Below are positions 60,829 to 64,000 of a stretch of DNA of 64,000 nucleotides, piece after piece. Origin of the DNA: an uncultured Arenicella sp. (lineage in GTDB: Bacteria > Pseudomonadota > Gammaproteobacteria > Arenicellales > Arenicellaceae); NCBI GenBank assembly GCA_947499305.1, contig CANMNN010000017.1, positions 25,134-89,133 of the forward strand, given 5' to 3'. Every line of letters begins with the position of its first letter. Position 1 is the stretch's first letter. The notes under the pieces are model-generated. The model had not been told where the DNA came from. It did no database searches and was given only the letters and a program-made list of their open reading frames with translations. A program made the translations under genes and the position numbers.

Positions 60829-63636
60829 CTAGTTAATGGTTTCAACGTTTCTCGTATCACTTTCATCAAGCGGCGACAGTGCTGCGGTTATCAAGGTAGC
60901 CTGCTGTTCTCGATGCACGGCTAAATAACCTGCTGCCGGAGAAGCTGATGCATCTCTGCCAGCATATAGAAGTGTGTGTTGATCTTCGATGCAGGCTTTA
61001 AAGTGGTGCATAATTTGGTACCAAGCGCCTTGGTTTTTAGGCTCTTCCTGACACCATACCACTTCATTGGCATTTGGATAACGTTTGAGTTCTTTAACCA
61101 CTGAATCGCGCGGGAATGGGTACAGCTGTTCAACACGGCAAATTGCGATATCTTTAATATTTTCTTCGCGACGCTGTTCGAGTAGATCGAAGTAAACTTT
61201 ACCGGTACAGAAGACAACACGTTTAACGTTTTTGTTAGTGAGTTTATCGACCTCAGGAATCACCGTTTGAAATTCTCCGCTGTGTAAATCTTCGAGCGAA
61301 GATGTCGACAACTTATGACGCAGCAAACTCTTAGGAGTCATAACAATCAAAGGCTTACGATACGGTCTTAACATTTGACGGCGAATCATATGGAACATTT
61401 GCGCCGGTGTACTTGGATAGCACACTTGCATGTTGTGTTGCGCACACAATTGTAGGTAACGCTCCAAGCGGGCGGAGGAATGTTCAGGGCCTTGGCCTTC
61501 ATAGCCGTGTGGCAAGAACATGGTTAAGCCGCTTAAACGGCCCCATTTAGCCTCACCACTTGAGATGAATTGATCAAGTACAACTTGGGCACCATTGGCG
61601 AAGTCACCAAATTGCGCTTCCCAAATGACCATAGTCTTCGGATCTGAACAGGCGTAGCCATATTCAAATGCCAGAACCGCTTCTTCAGATAGCAGTGAAT
61701 TGATCACTTTAAACTCTGGCTGCTTATCTTTGATGTTACGTAGCGGGATATGAACGTTGCGGTCATTGACGTTATGCAGAACCGCATGACGATGGAAGAA
61801 GGTACCTCGTCCGCAATCTTGGCCTGAGATGCGAACCGAAAAATTCTCGTCGAGTAGGGTTGCGTAGGCCAAGTTTTCGGCCATACCCCAGTCCAGAGCG
61901 AGCTCGCCGTCCTTCATTTTTTGACGATCTTGCAGAATTTTCTTGGTACGGGCATGCAGCTCGAAGCCTTCAGGAATGTCAACCAGGCGCTGAGCTAAGA
62001 AATCTAGCCGCTTAGCGTTGAAGCTGGTTTTAATCTTATGATCCCATTTGATGTTGAAGTAGGGCGACCAATCGATTGTATGATCACCTTGTTGCGCTTC
62101 AACGAATTCGGGCACCACACGCTCCCCAGCGACCATAGCAGCTCGGTAATCTGCGTTCATTTTCTTTTCGTCGTCGGCGCTTATAACCCCATCGTCTATT
62201 AAACTCTGGGCATATAGTCGGCGAGTAGTCGGCAAGGCCTTAATGTTTTTGTACATTATCGGCTGTGTTACTGATGGCTCATCTGATTCATTGTGACCAT
62301 GGCGTCGGTAGCAGACTAGGTCGATCACTACGTCTTTACGGAATTTTTGGCGGAACTCTAAGGCCAGTTTGGTTGCGAAAACCACGGCTTCTGGATCGTC
62401 GCCATTGACGTGGAAGATCGGTGCGCCGATCATCTTGGCAATTTCTGTGCAATAAGGTGTCGAGCGAGTATCGTCTGGGTGGCTTGTGGTGAAGCCAATT
62501 TGGTTGTTGATCACAATATGCATGGTGCCGCCAGTGTGATAACCGCGGCAGCCCGACATTTGAAACGTTTCCATTACCACGCCTTGACCAGCAAAAGCGG
62601 CGTCTCCGTGGATAGAAATTGGAAGAACTGTACTTCCCTTATCATCGTCGCGACGGTCTTGACGCGCACGCACTGAACCCTCAACAACCGGGCTAACAAT
62701 TTCGAGGTGAGAGGGGTTAAACGCTAGCGATAAATGAACCGCGCCGCCTTTCGTTTGAATGTCTGATGAGAAGCCTTGGTGATACTTTACGTCTCCACTG
62801 GCTGCGAGCTCATTAACATCATGTTTGCCCTCGAACTCAGAAAAAAGGTTCTTAGGCATCTTACCTAGAGTATTTACCAATACGTTCAGCCGGCCTCGGT
62901 GAGCCATACCGATAACAAATTCTTTTATGCCATCGCTGCCGCCTTCTTGAATAATGTGGTCCAGCATCGGAATCAAACTCTCGCCGCCTTCAAGTGAGAA
63001 GCGCTTTTGACCAACGTATTTGTTATGTAGATAACGCTCCATGCCTTCGGCTGCTGTGACGCGATTTAAGATGTGTTTACGTTGCTCTTTGCTAAAAGGC
63101 TGATGGCCGATGGGCTGTTCGATTTGGGTGCGTAACCAGCGACGCTGTTGGGCGCTTGCCATATGGCCATATTCATAGCCAATTGGTCCACAGTAATTGT
63201 ATTTTAGTATCGCCACAATATCGCGCAGCGGCAAACGATCTGGTGCACGTAGTGGCCCAGTGTCGAAAATGGTATCAAGGTCGGCATTAGATAGGCCGTG
63301 ATATTCAAGCTCCAATTCACTCGCATCCTGAAGTTCCATTTCATTGATAGGGTCAATGGTGGCTCGTTTGTGCCCCATCGCTCGATACGTGCTGATTAGG
63401 CGCGACACTGAGCCTTGCTTGGTAGCAGCTACTGCGTCTAGGCCTGCACCTGATGAAGACGTTGCGCTTGTCGTACTTGCAGATGAAGTGGCTAGGCAGC
63501 CGAAGTACTGTTGCCACTCAGAAGGTACTGAGTTTGGATCTTCTTGATATTGCTCATAAACATCTTCTAAGAAAGCAATATTTTGGCCGTTCAGCATGCT
63601 GAGCGGGTCGACGGATGACGTTGAGTTTTTCGACAT
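60829..63636 (-). CDS. sucA: 2-oxoglutarate dehydrogenase E1 component
   Basis: ThDP-dependent decarboxylase of the TCA cycle. The short N-terminal E2-binding tail (LNGQNIAFLEDVYEQYQEDPNSVP) is followed by the ThDP domain (GMAHRGRLNVLVNTLGK, FNPSHLEIVSPVVEGSVRARQ, GDAAFAGQGVV) and the transketolase-like C-terminal half (FGDFANGAQVVLDQFI, LPHGYEGQGPEHSSARLERYLQL). 935 residues, normal. First gene of the sucA-sucB-lpd run; sucCD are not downstream of it here and sdh genes, if upstream, lie beyond the window. Confidence 0.97.
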   Translation of the reverse strand: MSKNSTSSVDPLSMLNGQNIAFLEDVYEQYQEDPNSVPSEWQQYFGCLATSSASTTSATSSSGAGLDAVAATKQGSVSRLISTYRAMGHKRATIDPINEMELQDASELELEYHGLSNADLDTIFDTGPLRAPDRLPLRDIVAILKYNYCGPIGYEYGHMASAQQRRWLRTQIEQPIGHQPFSKEQRKHILNRVTAAEGMERYLHNKYVGQKRFSLEGGESLIPMLDHIIQEGGSDGIKEFVIGMAHRGRLNVLVNTLGKMPKNLFSEFEGKHDVNELAASGDVKYHQGFSSDIQTKGGAVHLSLAFNPSHLEIVSPVVEGSVRARQDRRDDDKGSTVLPISIHGDAAFAGQGVVMETFQMSGCRGYHTGGTMHIVINNQIGFTTSHPDDTRSTPYCTEIAKMIGAPIFHVNGDDPEAVVFATKLALEFRQKFRKDVVIDLVCYRRHGHNESDEPSVTQPIMYKNIKALPTTRRLYAQSLIDDGVISADDEKKMNADYRAAMVAGERVVPEFVEAQQGDHTIDWSPYFNIKWDHKIKTSFNAKRLDFLAQRLVDIPEGFELHARTKKILQDRQKMKDGELALDWGMAENLAYATLLDENFSVRISGQDCGRGTFFHRHAVLHNVNDRNVHIPLRNIKDKQPEFKVINSLLSEEAVLAFEYGYACSDPKTMVIWEAQFGDFANGAQVVLDQFISSGEAKWGRLSGLTMFLPHGYEGQGPEHSSARLERYLQLCAQHNMQVCYPSTPAQMFHMIRRQMLRPYRKPLIVMTPKSLLRHKLSTSSLEDLHSGEFQTVIPEVDKLTNKNVKRVVFCTGKVYFDLLEQRREENIKDIAICRVEQLYPFPRDSVVKELKRYPNANEVVWCQEEPKNQGAWYQIMHHFKACIEDQHTLLYAGRDASASPAAGYLAVHREQQATLITAALSPLDESDTRNVETIN

Positions 63637-64000
63637 TATTGGTGGTCGCGAGTTCGCGTTTAATTAGGCCAATTACACGGCTTTGGATGATACCCAAAAC
63701 TTGATTAACTAGGGAGTATTAAAACAGGATTTTCGTCTAGTTAATTCAGTTTTTTGTAGTTGCAAGACAATTTGCTCAAAAATAGGTCAGCGAGGCTTAA
63801 ATATGCCACTTGAATGTGCAGATCGCGTCAGGGTGCATCGCCCACTGGCTCACGGTTAAACAATGCTAAAAAACTGTTTGCTTGCCCAACCAAAAGGGGC
63901 ACTACATTAGCGCATATTCTGGCATAAAAAAAGCGACTCAATTGAGTCGCTTTTTTAAGGTCAGGATCAAGGCTAATCTCTAGCAATAACCTTCAACTAA
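63637..64000. other. Region upstream of sucA to the window end
   Basis: No gene is seen. It must hold the sucA promoter (minus strand), though no strong pair is evident, and ends with a terminator palindrome at 63926-63956 that probably closes the next gene beyond the window. Confidence 0.4.
63926..63956. terminator. Bidirectional terminator upstream of sucA
   Basis: Perfect palindrome: AAAAAAGCGACTCAA followed by TTGAGTCGCTTTTTT, with A and T runs at the ends. Confidence 0.85.

Overview
The window reads as a piece of the main chromosome of an aerobic, Gram-negative gammaproteobacterium with moderate GC. The basis is gene content and order: the rpsB-tsf-pyrH-frr-uppS-cdsA-dxr-rseP-bamA-skp-fabZ-lpxA-lpxB-rnhB-dnaE run, the map-glnD-dapD-dapE block, pyrG-kdsA-eno and sucA-sucB-lpd. 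A complete outer-membrane toolkit (BamA, BamC, Skp, LpxA/B/H, KdsA) confirms a lipid-A-bearing envelope. Genus and species cannot be fixed from the sequence alone; a wax-ester synthase gene would fit a marine or hydrocarbon-associated lineage, but that is inference.

Layout. 1-3.1 kb: end of purF, metZ, a small outer-membrane barrel protein and ftsB. 3.1-14.1 kb: lpxH, then a biosynthetic stretch on the plus strand (ilvI-ilvH, pssA, dapA, bamC, purC, purL). 14.1-16.4 kb: accessory genes (an exported alpha/beta hydrolase, a small exported protein, a YdeI-family protein). 16.4-22.1 kb, minus strand: map, glnD, dapD, dapE. 22.4-25.7 kb: three lipid-type genes (two alpha/beta hydrolases and a wax-ester synthase/DGAT) lying between map and rpsB, which are normally divergent neighbours. 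26.1-44.2 kb: one long core run for translation, isoprenoid and phospholipid synthesis, outer-membrane assembly, lipid A and DNA polymerase III. 44.8-50.4 kb: tilS, pyrG, kdsA, eno. 50.5-54.4 kb, minus strand: hrpA. 54.5-57.9 kb: tRNA-Arg(UCG), a structured element that repeats the tRNA 3' end, and two convergent genes (a membrane-embedded Fis-type regulator and a ketoacyl-ACP synthase III), together looking like a small accessory insertion. 58-63.6 kb, minus strand: the 2-oxoglutarate dehydrogenase genes sucA, sucB and lpd.

How the parts work together. The core blocks couple nucleotide synthesis (purF, purC, purL, pyrH, pyrG), lysine/peptidoglycan precursors (dapA, dapD, dapE), lipid carriers and phospholipids (uppS, cdsA, pssA, dxr) and envelope assembly. 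Several conserved clusters lack a usual member here: ilvC after ilvH, lpxD between skp and fabZ, accA after dnaE, and ftsB after eno (ftsB sits beside lpxH).

Most notable observations: ribosomal protein S2 carries an extra acidic linker and a C-terminal helix-hairpin-helix domain; a seven-helix membrane protein is fused directly to a Fis-type DNA-binding domain and faces a KAS III gene, suggesting a possible lipid-signal receptor/synthase pair, with a perfect 18-bp palindrome just upstream of the regulator promoter; a tRNA-Arg 3' end is duplicated at the far side of a hairpin-rich element; and three genes have a TATAAT box 5-6 bases before the ATG with no ribosome-binding site, as expected for leaderless mRNAs.
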